Of a stretch of 64,000 nucleotides of DNA, positions 44,905 to 56,096 are shown piece after piece. Positions within the stretch are counted from its first letter, which is position 1; every line of letters starts with the position of its first letter. This DNA is from Antedon bifida. Its lineage: Eukaryota; Echinodermata; Crinoidea; Comatulida; Antedonidae. Made by a program: the position numbers and the translations under genes. The notes beneath the pieces are model-generated. The model saw only the letters and a program-made list of their open reading frames with translations. It was not told the DNA's origin and made no database searches. The stretch spans positions 12,338,001-12,402,000 of the forward strand of contig OY727097.1 of the NCBI GenBank assembly GCA_963402885.1. Direction: 5' to 3'.

Positions 44905-44986
44905 GGTTCCCACTAGAACGCAACGCAACATAACGCAGCGACGAATCGACGCAAAGTGCCGTATTGCGTAATCACAAGTGGGAACC
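44905..44986. mobile_element. GGTTCCCACT fold-back/MITE, copy 2
   Basis: 82 bp with terminal repeats GGTTCCCACTAG and CAAGTGGGAACC. The inner sequence has AACGCAACGCAAC and TTGCG words, as in the copy at 8065-8231. It sits exactly at the junction of the two tandem copies. Confidence 0.8.
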
Positions 44987-44991
44987 GACGT

Positions 44992-45990
44992 TAGGGTCAC
45001 TTTTTGTGGAAAATGCATACTTATGCTAATGGTGGAACGATATTATTATTGTAATAAACCATAACTTATATCAGTAATAATAATGCAATGAAATATTTAT
45101 AAAAATGTATAACATTTTTTAAAACCCTCTGATTAATAATGGATCGATCCATTTAGTGGTCTTATAGTAGAAATGAGTTTCTATATTCCTGAGTGTTAAC
45201 ACTCGTTTCATTTGGCAACTTTCAGTAAAATAAATAGATAGTACTTATTTGTTTTCATTTACAGCTAGACCATTTTAATTGTCTGTCTATGTGTCTGTTG
45301 TACCCAACAATATGTATACTTAAATTTAGCGCAATAAAGCCACAAAAACCTTTCCACGGTATAATTAACCTTTTTATATAGATGCACAAGTCATTGTGCA
45401 GAATTTCAATTCATATTTAGAGTCATTCAATTCTATAACCTATAACCCCAGAAGTAGTCAGGTATCAGATTATATAACCTGTACCCAATATAGTATACTC
45501 TTAGTGTGATAACTAGTGTGATAAAACCTAACGTACTCAATAGGTAAATGAATTTTATATGTATAATATGAAATTAAAACTCAGAGGATATTGGAAAATA
45601 GGTAACAAAACATCACGATTGTGTAAATCTTTGTTGAATTCAAGTATTAAGACAGTAGGATATATTTATGGTTAAGTTTAGATTTAAGCATAATTATAAA
45701 TGAAATAACTCAACTGTTGGCTTAGATTGGAAAGAAACTGATGGAAAGAAAAGAGAACGCATGTATAATATATAATATATGTCAGTAATTGACGCTTTTT
45801 CAAGAAACAAAAATAATAATACTATAGAACAACATGTTAACGTTATAAATAATCTAACAGTCACACATTTTTATTCCGCATTTAAACCTGTGAACAGAGG
45901 GCGCCATCTCATTTGAAGCCACGATTCTTACGTCTATTATGCAAAGTTAAACAATAAATAACGTGCACGAAATCTGCTGTAGCCCCGAAT
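44992..45990. repeat. Tandem duplication, copy 2
   Basis: Second copy of 43748-44900 with several small deletions and insertions. Confidence 0.82.
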
Positions 45991-45999
45991 AGAAAGTTA

Positions 46000-46745
46000 A
46001 AATTCACGACGCGCGCTTACGTTAGTGTTGTTACGAAAGTAGACATTTCCGTAATACCTTATCGTACGTCGATCAGATTTATAACGTATTTGGAGATTTT
46101 TCTCTGATAGGTTTTTCCCCTTTTCGAGCGGATTATATTATAATTTTAGCACACAAAGTATATGCATAAACAAGTACCTAGTTTTCCTTATTTTCTTTAT
46201 TTAACTATGGACCTATAATTTAATGATTTAACTATTCTTGTTAGCGTCCCTTTAAGTACGGATATTTATGTTATTTAAACTGTCCTTCCTTGATACAACA
46301 ATAACTTAAATTCACTTATTTAAAAAAATTAGTATGCCTAGATTCAATATTCGACAACAGTTTTTGATACAGCAATTGGACGACAACAAATATGTGGTAG
46401 CCAACAGATCATCATGGTTCACTTTATGAAGAATAACACTCATAATGTTAGTTTGCCAACGTTCTTTCTGTGCAACGCTAGATCATTAATAATGCATTCC
46501 ATGAATTGTATTCTACTGACACAGAAGTATGATGTTATATCAGTTACAACAACGTAGTACAGACCAGATTTACCGTCTGACACAATGTCCTCTCGTGGAT
46601 GGATTTAGGTTTAGCCTAGCGGAGTATGGTCGAAGCGGCCGCCAGTTTAATATCGTCATTTGTATGGAATGCCATGTGCGCTTTAATCTTTGATTGTCGT
46701 TGTCTATGGCGAGTTGAGTTACAGCTAAAGAAGTATCGTCAAACC
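46000..46745. other. No gene seen
   Basis: No domain-bearing ORF. The 138-codon plus frame at 46626-47042 runs into the minisatellite and repeats with it. Confidence 0.4.
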
Positions 46746-46747
46746 AA

Positions 46748-47195
46748 TAATAATTTACGTACGGTACTGTCGAATTTTTATATTTCGTTTAATTACTATC
46801 GAATCTTTATACAGTATTGCATTAATAATTTACTTACGGCATTGCCGAATCTTTCTCATGTACATACTATCGAATCTTTAAACACTATTGCAATAGTAAT
46901 TTACGTACGGTACTGTCGAATCTTTATATCTCATTTACATACTATCGAGTCTTTATACAGTATTGTATTAATAATTTACTTACGGCATTGCCGAACCTTT
47001 CTCATGTACATACTATCGAATCTTTATACAGTATTGCATTAATAATTTACGTACGGTATTGCCGAATATTTATATCTCATTTACATGCTATCGAATCTTT
47101 ATACAGTATTGTATTAATAATTAACTTACGGCATTGCCGAATCTTTCTCATGTACATACTATCGAATCTTTAAACACTATTGCATTAATAATTTT
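46748..47195. repeat. Dimeric 146-bp minisatellite (75+71), three copies
   Basis: TAATAATTTAC starts alternate at 75- and 71-bp spacing (46748, 46823, 46894, 46969, 47040, 47115, 47186). Alternating half-units carry CGTACGGTA-TG-CGAA and CTTACGGCATTGCCGAA, with TACATACTATCGAATCTTTA in both. The array ends precisely at the T-run of the LINE tail. Confidence 0.9.
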
Positions 47196-47397
47196 TTTTT
47201 TTTTTAAATTATTAATAAAACATTTGAAGCTATATATAGTATTAGTTGATCAGCATGAATTATAATAGTACAATGTAGTATTTTCTTTTACAATAACTTA
47301 TTATTTTTTTTATTTTAAACGATTATCAGATGACTGCTAAACACACTATATGTATAATGTATCACTTGTTGTTAATACACAATTATTTGCTTTAACT

Positions 47398-49596
47398 TTA
47401 CATATCCGAGATAATATTTCGTATCTTCTGCCATCTTTTCCTTCCATTTACTTTATCAATATATATGTCACCTTTTATTCGTAATGTAATACTGTATTTA
47501 AAAGAGTTCCATAGAGATATGGACTTATGCAACTCTGACAATATTTTGTCTTTATATATAGTAAATGCAGTTAAGGAATAGATGTAATCTATTAATCTAA
47601 TTCCTGTTCCAAGTACAATGTTTCTAAATGACACATTGTCATACCCCAAACATCTTAGAATATTACACATTTTTATCCAGAATTCTTGAATATATGTACA
47701 ACTAAATAACATATGGTTTTCATCTTGAATATCCCCACATTTTTTACAGGTACCGGTATCCTTTATTTTCCATATAAAAAGCCTTTTGTTTGTTGCCAAG
47801 ATTCTATGTAATAGTTTATAATTAAATTCAGCTAATGTTTTGTCTTTCATTTTGCATATTTTATTTAGCCAACATGATTTCCAATCTATATAATTATCAT
47901 TGAAATATTGTTCCCATTTTTTTTGTGCAAGGGGTAAAACAAATACCTCTTTTACAAAACTTAAATATACTGTTTTTGTTTGTATAACTTCAAACCGATT
48001 TTCAGCAGTATCATCTATAATATTGAAGATACAGTTATTTGATATTTTTATAGTGCGTTTCCATTCTTTAGGTATCGCCTTAATTATGCATAGGTATTCG
48101 TTTAGCCAATTGGATTTACATTTTAATTTAATTTTCAATTCTTCTGAAGTTAAAAATTTATTCTTCTTGACGATATCTTTAATTAAGATGATATCACTGT
48201 CGATCCAATGTTTATACAATAGAGATTTATGTTTTAATTGTATCAAGGAGTTACCCCACAACTGCTCATTCATTATTTCTTCATAGCTTTGCACAGGGTT
48301 TTTATTGCATTTGTTATATTTCGTACAAGCTTGTAACATATTGTAGTAAAATATTGGCATATCATACACAATGTTTGTAGATTGTAAGCTAGACATGTTA
48401 AATATTATATTTTCTTGGCATGTTTTCTGAATAAAAAACTTCGGAATAATTTTCCATTTTCCTTCGTCATTACTTAGCAGTCTTTTTATCCACAACGCAT
48501 TTAATGCTTTCACATGTAGACCAAAGTCAGGCATTTTGATCCCACCTTCGCTATTATCACCCATTAATGTTTTTCTTTTTATTTTCTCGCGATTGTTTTT
48601 CCATATAAACGCATATGTTAAACTATTGACTTTATTAATTACATATTGTGGTACACAGATAATGTTAGCGGCATAAGTTAGTTTTGTTAACGCCAATGAC
48701 TTCAACACTGTTACTCTACCGTACAGTGTCAGGTTTCTTGAATTCCACAATTTCAACGTTCTTTCAAGATCTAATAATTTTGTATCCCAATTTTTACGTG
48801 TACATGACTCCGAGTCATAACCTACGTATATTCCTAAGATTTTTACCGGTTCTTTAACCCAACATAATTCTAATGGTTCATCAAACCTGTCTTTCCATTT
48901 TCCTATCCATAAGGCTTTTGTTTTTTTCTTGTTTAAAGTCATCCCTGATATTAGACAAAATGATTCGATTATGTTGACCGCTGTATGAAGGCTATTTTCA
49001 TCCCCAACATACAAAACAGTGTCATCTGCTAATTGACTAATTCTAGCCTCTATATTATGTACATGTTCATTTAAACTTGGTAACTTAATACCTTTATAAA
49101 CGTCGTTATTTCTTACGTTACATGCCATAACTTCAACGACAAGAATGAATAAAAGCGCCGATAGAGGGCATCCTTGACGTATACCCCTTCCCATATTAAA
49201 ATATTCAGACACCCATCCATTATTGACCGTAACACATTCAACGTTATTATATAGAACTTTGACCCATTTACAAAAAGAGTTACCAAAGTTCATTGTTTTT
49301 AAAACTGCAAACATAAATGCTCTATTGATGGAGTCAAATGCTTTCCTAAAATCTAGTACTAACACAGCCCCTTCAATATCGTTTATTTCCGTATATGTAA
49401 GTAAATCTTCCATTAGACGAACATTTTCTCCGGCAAAACGCCCTTTTATGTAACCTTTTTGATCCGAATTAACTAAAGACGTACTACCTAGCCGTAGTCT
49501 ATTGCTCAAAACATGAGCGAGGATTTTATAATCTGTTTTAAGAAGCGTTATCGGTCGCCAGTTATCTAAATTATGTCGTTCTCCACCTTTAAACAA
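47398..49596 (-). CDS. ORF2 reverse transcriptase and C-terminal region of Tx1-like LINE
   Basis: A 732-codon frame without interruption. RT blocks in order: NLDNWRPITLLKTDYKIL, DQKGYIKGRFAGENVRLMED, motif A VLVLDFRKAFDSINR, motif B GRGIRQGCPLSALLF, catalytic SQLADDTVLYV, the KTKALWIGK block and VKILGIYVG. The long C-terminal part holds the LTYAANIICVPQ and FIWKN blocks and a CKKCG..ENHMLFSC zinc-binding signature. This RT copies the element's RNA at the insertion site. The frame is truncated at its N-terminus by frameshifts (the endonuclease part lies upstream in other frames), so the element cannot act as it stands, but 2.2 kb of open RT implies a young copy. Confidence 0.92.
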   Translation of the reverse strand: MFKGGERHNLDNWRPITLLKTDYKILAHVLSNRLRLGSTSLVNSDQKGYIKGRFAGENVRLMEDLLTYTEINDIEGAVLVLDFRKAFDSINRAFMFAVLKTMNFGNSFCKWVKVLYNNVECVTVNNGWVSEYFNMGRGIRQGCPLSALLFILVVEVMACNVRNNDVYKGIKLPSLNEHVHNIEARISQLADDTVLYVGDENSLHTAVNIIESFCLISGMTLNKKKTKALWIGKWKDRFDEPLELCWVKEPVKILGIYVGYDSESCTRKNWDTKLLDLERTLKLWNSRNLTLYGRVTVLKSLALTKLTYAANIICVPQYVINKVNSLTYAFIWKNNREKIKRKTLMGDNSEGGIKMPDFGLHVKALNALWIKRLLSNDEGKWKIIPKFFIQKTCQENIIFNMSSLQSTNIVYDMPIFYYNMLQACTKYNKCNKNPVQSYEEIMNEQLWGNSLIQLKHKSLLYKHWIDSDIILIKDIVKKNKFLTSEELKIKLKCKSNWLNEYLCIIKAIPKEWKRTIKISNNCIFNIIDDTAENRFEVIQTKTVYLSFVKEVFVLPLAQKKWEQYFNDNYIDWKSCWLNKICKMKDKTLAEFNYKLLHRILATNKRLFIWKIKDTGTCKKCGDIQDENHMLFSCTYIQEFWIKMCNILRCLGYDNVSFRNIVLGTGIRLIDYIYSLTAFTIYKDKILSELHKSISLWNSFKYSITLRIKGDIYIDKVNGRKRWQKIRNIISDM

Positions 49597-50867
49597 AAGC
49601 GTAATTACGCCTCTTCTTTGTGAGCACGAGAGTTCCTGTGATTCAAAACTTTCGTTTATTGATTTACAAACTAACTTTCCAATATGGTCCCAGAGAGAAG
49701 GTATAACATTCTACACTTAATCCGACTGAACCGGGAGTTTTATTATTTTTCATCTTTAAAAGCACATTTCTACATTCCTCAATTGTGATGTAACCTTCAC
49801 AAACTTTTTTTTTTTAAGTTCGCTTTTGTTTTAGCAAGGTACCTATTGATCTGTTCAGGGGGTATTTGTCTATTTTTGCATATAACTTTTTAAAGTGCGA
49901 TACTTGTTCACTAAGGATATCCGTTGGGTTGGTTACCATGACTCCGTTAGTACGCAAGCTCTTTATTTGTTTTTTTTTTACTATTTGATTTTTCTAAACC
50001 TAAGAAGAATTTTGTATTGCGTTCACCTTATTCAACCCATATTGCTCTGGAACGTATCTGTGCACCTTTTGCTTCAGTATCGTATATAGATTCAAGTTCC
50101 CTTTTTTTATTTTCAATATTTTTTTCAATATTTTCATCAGTTTCATCATTGTTGATGATTTTTTGGTTTAATATATTTATGTCTTTTTGTAATTTTTCCT
50201 TTTTTGTATTATTTTTTTAATTTTTTGTCTTACCGTAGACAATTAAAAATTCTTTTATTTTCGATTTTATAAGTTCCCATAATAAAACTGAATTTAATGG
50301 TTCGGAAATATTATTTGTAATTATACTTTCTATGGACTTCGTTGAAATTTCATCGTTTAGATAATTATTGTTAGACTTCCAGAGACCAGGACCGCGCCTT
50401 GATTTGTGTAAATCTAACTTTATAGATTAAACTTGCCGGGCGAATGTCGCATGATATAATGTCTCTACAAAAGAGAAAATCGTCCGATATTAACCAGTGG
50501 TCAAGTCTACGATAAATTTTTCTAACTTTTTGTCGCCATGTAAAATGGCATTTTTTGGAGTTCATTATTCTCCATCCGTCAGCCATATTTAAATTTTTCA
50601 TGAGATTTTTTAATGTGTGAACTGAATTATCTGTTCTATGTATACTCCCCTTTTGATCTACATTAAATTGTTCATGATGCAATTCAAATCACCACCTAAG
50701 ATAATCTTTTTGCAATTGTCATCCACAAATAGATTATAATTTTTATGTATATTTCTGAAAAATGTACTCCTATTCTTGCTATCATTAGGAGCATATACAT
50801 TAATAATTATAAATTGTTTTCCTTGCATTGGTAGTTTTACGAATACAAATCTTCCATTAGATCAATA
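49597..50867 (-). pseudogene. Broken EN-RT linker and endonuclease C-part of copy A
   Basis: The pieces 50371-50682 (KKCHFTWRQKVRKIYRRLDH, then WLISDDF) represent the C-terminal endonuclease region. The FTWRQ...RRLDHWL blocks are typical of L1/Tx1 endonucleases, but the SDH signature expected after them is not visible. The linker to the RT is in several frames. The EN is cut at 50867 by the fold-back insertion. Confidence 0.75.
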
Positions 50868-53800
50868 TAGGCTAGTCAATCTAGCATTTTGAGTGAAACA
50901 AATTGCAAACAGAGATTTTTTTTTTTTAAATGGTTACATATGATAAGGTGATTATTTTTTGAGCATCACACCTCTGACACTCATCCCGAAGGTATGCAAA
51001 TTAGCTTAAATATGCAAATTAGGGTGAAATTACAGGGTTACCATATCTTCAAAACTACTAATCGTAGAGAGTTCGTTTTTGCACAGTCTGGTTCAGAATA
51101 TATATATTTATATTTGCTCTAATGAGACATTTTACAAAAAAATGACCGGAGGTACCAGATTTTGACCCTTGACCCCATTTCTCAATATTTACATAAATAT
51201 GTGATTAAAATGTCTGTAGAGACTTTTTTTGGACTCAATGACTTGGATATTGTTTTTCAATACCCACCATAGAACTGTATTATAATTCCCAAAATCACAC
51301 CTTCGTCATGCACCTCGAAAGTATGCAAATTAGTAGTACAAGTAATATTAAATATGCAAATTAGGGAGTGAAATTACAGCGTTGCCATATCTCGAAAACC
51401 GCTAATGCTAGAGTGTTGATGTTTTCACTAAAATATTTAAAATATGTATATTTATGTTTGCTCCAATGAAACATTTTACAAAAAATTGACCGGAAGTATG
51501 ACATTTGACCCTCGACCCCATTTCTCAATATTGCATATATAATGAAACTAAAATGTCTGTAGAGACTTTTTGTTTTGCCCTCAAATGACTCAGATACAGG
51601 TTTATAATAGCCAACATAGAACTGTTTAGTAAATCTCAAAATCACACCTGTATCACTCACCTCCAAAGTATGCAAATTATTAGTAAAATTAAATAAAATA
51701 TGCAAATTAGGGGGTGAAATTACAGGTTCCTATATATCGAAAACTACTAAGGCTAGAGAGTTGATTTTTTCAATAACTTGTTCAAAATGTACATATTTAT
51801 ATTCGCTCTAATAAAACATTTTACGAAAAAATGACCGGAAATACAACAATTGACCTTTGACCCTATTTATCAATGTTTGCATACATAATGCGACTAAAAT
51901 GTCTGTAGATAATTTTTTTTTACTCAAATGACTCGGATACAGTTTTCCTATCGTCAGCATAGGACCGCTTTATAATTCCCAAAATCACAATTTTGTCACA
52001 CACCTTGAAAGTATGCAAATTATTAGTACAAGTTACATGAAATATGCAAATTCGGGGTGAAATTACAGTCTTCCCATATCTCGAAAACCATTAATGCTAG
52101 AGAGTTGATTTGAATTCAGAGTTGATTCAGAATGTACATATTTATATTCGCTCTAATGAAACATTTTATGCAAAAATTGTCGGAATTGTGACATTTGACC
52201 CTCAAATCTATTTCTCAATATTTTCATATAATGCAACTAAAATGTCTGTACAGACTTTGTTTTGGCCTCAAATGACCCAGATACAGGTTTTCTATAGCCA
52301 GCATAGAACTGTTTAGTAATTCTCAAAATCACACCTCTGTTACTTCGCTTGAAAGTATGCAAATTAGTAGTACAAGAAAGTTGCCATATCTCTATCGGTC
52401 ATTAGCGTTTTCGACATACATAAGGCAATTCACTGTAATTTGCGTATTTCATATAGCTTGTACTACTAATTTGCATACTTTCGGGGTGCTTGACTTATAC
52501 TGGCTATATAAAACCTGTATCCGAGTCATTTGAGGCCAAAACAAAGTCTGTACATACATTTTAGTTGCATTATATGCAAATATTGAGAAATAATAATAAT
52601 AATATTAATATCCTGGATTTATATAGCGCCTAATGTTGTAAGCGCTGTACATAAACTAATACGAAAAAAGGGAATTCCAACCATGCCAAAAAAAACCCAA
52701 ACCGAAGTAAAGAGATACGCCTTCGTCGCTAACCAGAGATCGGTCTAATTGAACCCCGGTCAGCACCAGTTGTGTCAAGGGTCAAATGTCATACTTCCGG
52801 TCAATTTTTTGTAAAATGTTTTATGGAGCAAATAGAAATATGTACATGTACGGCTGTGAAAAAATCAACTCTCTAGCATTAATCGTTTTTGAGATATGGG
52901 AAGACTGTAATTTATTTATTTATTTATTCACCCCCTTATTTGCATATTTCATGTAATTTGTACTACTAATTAGCATAATTTTGAGGTGCATGATGAAGGC
53001 GTGATTTTGGGAATTACAAAGCGGTCCTATGCTGACTATAGGAAACATGTATTAGAGTTATTTGAGTCTAAAACAAAGTCTCTACAGACATTTTAGTCGC
53101 ATTATGTATGCAAACATTGATAAATGGGGTCGAGGGTCAATTGTTGTATTTCCGGTCATTTTTTCGTAAAATGTTTCATTAGAGCGAATATAAATATGTA
53201 CATTTTGAACAAGTTATTGAAAAAATCAACTCTCTAACCTTAGTAGTTTTCGATATATAGGAACCTGTTAATTTCACCCCCTAATTTGCATATTTTATGT
53301 AACTTGACTAATAATTTGCATACTTTGGAGGTGAGTGATACAGGTGTGATTTTGAGATTTACTAAACAGTTCTATGTTGGCTATTATAAACCTGTATCTG
53401 AGTCATTTGAGGGCAAAACAAAGTCTCTACATACATTTTAGTTTCATTATATATGCAATATTGAGAAATGGGGTCAAGGGTCAAATGTCATACTTCCGGT
53501 CAATTTTTTGTAAAATGTTTCATTGGAGCAAATAGAAATATGTACATTCTGACTACGGCTGTGAAAAAATCAACTCTCTAGCATTAGTGGTTTTCGAGAT
53601 ATAGGACAACTGTAATTTTTTCCCCTTATTTGCATATTTTATTTAAATTGTACTACTAATTTGCATACTTTCGAGGTGTGTGACAAAGGTGTAATTTTGG
53701 GAATTACAAAGTGGTCCTATGCTTGCTATTAGGAACCTATGTCTGGGTCATTTGAGGGCAAAATAAAGTCTCTACAGACATTTTAGTCACATTGTATATG

Positions 53801-54125
53801 CAAACATTGAGAAATGGGGTCGAAGGTCAAATGTTGTACTTCCGGTCATTTTATCGTAAAATGTTGCATTAGAGTAAATATAAATATATACATTTTGAAT
53901 AAATCAGTGAAAAAATCAACTCTCTCGGACTAGTAGTTTTTGAGATATGGTTACCCTGTAATTTCACCCTAATTTGCATATTTAAGCTAATTTGCATACC
54001 TTCGGGATGAGTGACAGAGGTGTGATGCTCAAATTTTCATCTCCTCATCATATATGACCATTTAAAAAAAAAAAATCTCTGTTTGCAATTTGTTTCACTT
54101 TGAGCTGTTTTTTTTGCTAGATTGA
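50868..54125. mobile_element. 3.26-kb fold-back element with arrayed 345-bp subunits
   Basis: The ends are inverted: TCAATCTAGCATTTTGAGTG, AACAAATTGCAAACAGAGA at the left; TCTCTGTTTGCAATTTGTTT then GCTAGATTGA at the right. The left half (about 50960-52390) is a direct array of about four units of 330-346 bp. The right half (about 52435-54060) is the same array in reverse, giving a giant palindrome centred near 52410. Units carry TATGCAAATTAG, CATATCTCGAAAAC, TTTATATTCGCTCTAATGA, CATTTTAC-AAAAA-TGACCGG and TTGACCCTTGACCCC. No transposase ORF. The paralogous site in copy B (57366/57367) is uninterrupted. Eight extra bases (TAGGCTAG) adjoin the left end, with no clean target duplication. It resembles Foldback/Galileo architecture (long TIRs made of subrepeats). 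Confidence 0.88.
52590..52775. mobile_element. SINE/LINE-tail insertion inside the fold-back arm
   Basis: About 180 bp not found in the other subunits. It begins AATAATAATAATATTAATAT then CCTGGATTTATATAGCGCCT and ends near CAGCACCAGTTGTG. It interrupts GAGAAATGGGGTCAAGGGTC (intact at 53462). The ATCCTGGATTTATATAGCGC motif after an (AAT)n run is typical of retroposon 3' ends on the opposite strand. Confidence 0.65.
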
Positions 54126-54201
54126 CGTTGTTTATCAATATCACATTCAAGACCTTTTCTTATTAATATAGATACACCTCTGCTGTGTGAGAGCACGCGA
54201 C

Positions 54202-54909
54202 TTATGGCTGTTGGCCTTGTTCTTCTTGATTGCCATTTTCTTTGTGTAATGGCGTGTCGAAGAAGTCAGTTACTTTTTTTTGTTCACGAACGTCAGTAGC
54301 TGCGCGAGTCGATTTTCCTTTCGCTTTTCCACTTGCCGTATTATTGTCAATTCCGTGTTGTCTATTCACTTCCTCTTCCGAATGGTCGCTGCTGTTATCA
54401 TCCGTGTTGATGGAGACATGATCGCTGTCATCGTCATCATCATCGTTACCATTTTGAAGTTCCTTGTTAATTGGTTCAGGTACTGCATCCTTCACTGATT
54501 CTTCATCATACCTGAATGTGCGATCAGTTGTTATGGGTGTATTAACAATTGACTCCCACATACGGTTTATATAGGTTCCTGGTGAGCCTGTTGAGTCAGC
54601 AGAACTCTGATGTGAACCTTGACATCTGTCTTTTGTACGCCCTTTGTGATTGCACTTGTGACATACGATTTCCGAAGTACATTTATATGCTAGGTGTCCT
54701 ATTTTCAGACATTTGGTACATTTGAGCTCCTGTCCATCGTAGAATATACGGGTTGTGAATCCATTTATAGTGATTTGTCTAGGTATGGATGTTGATATCT
54801 TTCCTACAAAAATGGATCTATCCCCGTTAAGCCACGATGTTAACTGTCCATTGACCCTAATTTTCAGCCGCATCACTTGTCCTACCGGTTTGCAACCCAG
54901 TGATTTCAA
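54202..54909 (-). CDS. ORF1 of Tx1-like LINE, copy A
   Basis: A 235-codon frame: an N-terminal part with MRLKIRVNGQLTSWLNGDRS, then a CTKCLKIGHLAYKC CCHC knuckle followed by a second CHKCNHKGRTKDRC-type knuckle, and an acidic and polar tail with DDDDDSD and EEEVNRQHG. ORF1 proteins bind element RNA. The final stop (PQQGQ read backward from 54202) lies at the inner edge of a MITE end (AGTCGCGTGCTC), so the native C-terminus is lost. Copy B differs by a 17-nt length change near 58835. Confidence 0.85.
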   Translation of the reverse strand: MKSLGCKPVGQVMRLKIRVNGQLTSWLNGDRSIFVGKISTSIPRQITINGFTTRIFYDGQELKCTKCLKIGHLAYKCTSEIVCHKCNHKGRTKDRCQGSHQSSADSTGSPGTYINRMWESIVNTPITTDRTFRYDEESVKDAVPEPINKELQNGNDDDDDDSDHVSINTDDNSSDHSEEEVNRQHGIDNNTASGKAKGKSTRAATDVREQKKVTDFFDTPLHKENGNQEEQGQQP

Positions 54910-54959
54910 GCGATGTACTATCTCTGGTAAATATTATGGAGAAAAGAATTAACAGCATT

Positions 54960-55621
54960 GTTGACCTCTCTATGCAAATTGGTTCTTATCTTGGCTACAT
55001 TACAAATGTTTTCTTGAGTCTTTATACATTCAATCTTTCCAAACATTAAATTAGAATTAATTGTAACTGACCTAAAATCTGTTAGTACACTGGGTCTATT
55101 TACTTTTGGCAATGGGTTGATAATATAAATATAGGCGTGGAACAGTAGGCCTACCACTAATAAAAAAACAATATTAAAAATATAGGTGAAAATCGGACAT
55201 AATTGCTTATCAGAGCTTGTTTCATTTTTCTTTTAAGCTGCGGCTGTTTTTTTTCTGCGAATTACTAGTATTTACAAAAAAAAATAATCAGTAAATATTG
55301 TTGAACTTTTAAAGCTGCCTTATATAAAGCTGTAAAACAAATAATATTTGGAGCATAAATTTGTTTTATTTTTTCTTTTACAATTACCACACTTCCGATA
55401 TACCGGTACTAGAAAGATTTGTTTATTGGAGAATAGATCGGTAACAATGTTATTGTACTTTGTATAACTTCCTTATATTATTCATAATGGAGCAATAACA
55501 CTGTGCTATTTAAAGGTAGAAAACAAGCACCACCAGTTTCTGTATCACTGTTTGTTATTCACGATTGCATTATTTTTTTCTCAAGGTGTGTAATAAAGCA
55601 GAACAATGAATGCTTGCTTTA
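54960..55621 (-). other. 5' region of LINE copy A / duplicated flank
   Basis: Nearly identical to 58970-59632. A 79-codon minus frame (54918-55157; NPLPKVNRPSVLTDFRS, SNLMFGKIECIKTQE) looks like the N-terminal part of ORF1, frame-shifted from the rest. The remainder could be 5' UTR or duplicated host flank; the true 5' end of the LINE is not defined. Confidence 0.55.
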
Positions 55622-56096
55622 ATGCCATAACTTCAACGACAAGAATGAATAAAAGCGCCGATAGAGGGCATCCTTGACGTATACCCCTTCCCATATTAAA
55701 ATATTCAGACACCCATCCATTATTGACCGTAACACATTCAACGTTATTATATAGAACTTTGACCCATTTACAAAAAGAGTTACCAAAGTTCATTGTTTTT
55801 AAAACTGCAAACATAAATGCTCTATTGATGGAGTCAAATGCTTTCCTAAAATCTAGTACTAACACAGCCCCTTCAATATCGTTTATTTCCGTATATGTAA
55901 GTAAATCTTCCATTAGACGAACATTTTCTCCGGCAAAACGCCCTTTTATGTAACCTTTTTGATCCGAATTAACTAAAGACGTACTACCTAGCCGTAGTCT
56001 ATTGCTCAAAACATGAGCGAGGATTTTATAATCTGTTTTAAGAAGCGTTATCGGTCGCCAGTTATCTAAATTATGTCGTTCTCCACCTTTAAACAA
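55622..56096 (-). pseudogene. ORF2 RT fragment of copy B
   Basis: The same residues as the start of the copy A RT frame, from MFKGGERHNLDNWRPI through GIRQGCPLSALLF and VVEVMA, then junction sequence (LKQAFIVLLYYTP). It lacks the catalytic ADD and everything after it. Confidence 0.9.

Larger units (their letters stand above)
47192..55621 (-). mobile_element. Tx1-like LINE, copy A (with fold-back insertion)
   Basis: Minus strand. 3' poly-A (T-run at about 47192-47206), ORF2 RT/C-terminal frame 47398-49596, broken EN/linker 49597-50867, fold-back element 50868-54125, a residual EN piece 54126-54185, ORF1 54202-54909 and 5' sequence to 55621. 49122-55621 is duplicated immediately to the right as copy B. 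ORF1-plus-ORF2 organisation, CCHC knuckles in ORF1, an APE-type endonuclease and an L1/Tx1-like RT point to the Tx1/L1 group. Confidence 0.85.

Noticed and set aside
46626..47173. 138- and 61-codon repeat protein frames
   Set aside because: They are translations of the 146-bp minisatellite; the periodic peptides follow the DNA repeat.
49223..49453. Plus-strand 76-codon frame (also at 55723-55953)
   Set aside because: Antisense shadow of the LINE RT frame; identical in both copies only because the DNA is duplicated.
54230..54498. Plus-strand frames opposite ORF1
   Set aside because: Shadows of the acidic-tail coding sequence of LINE ORF1.
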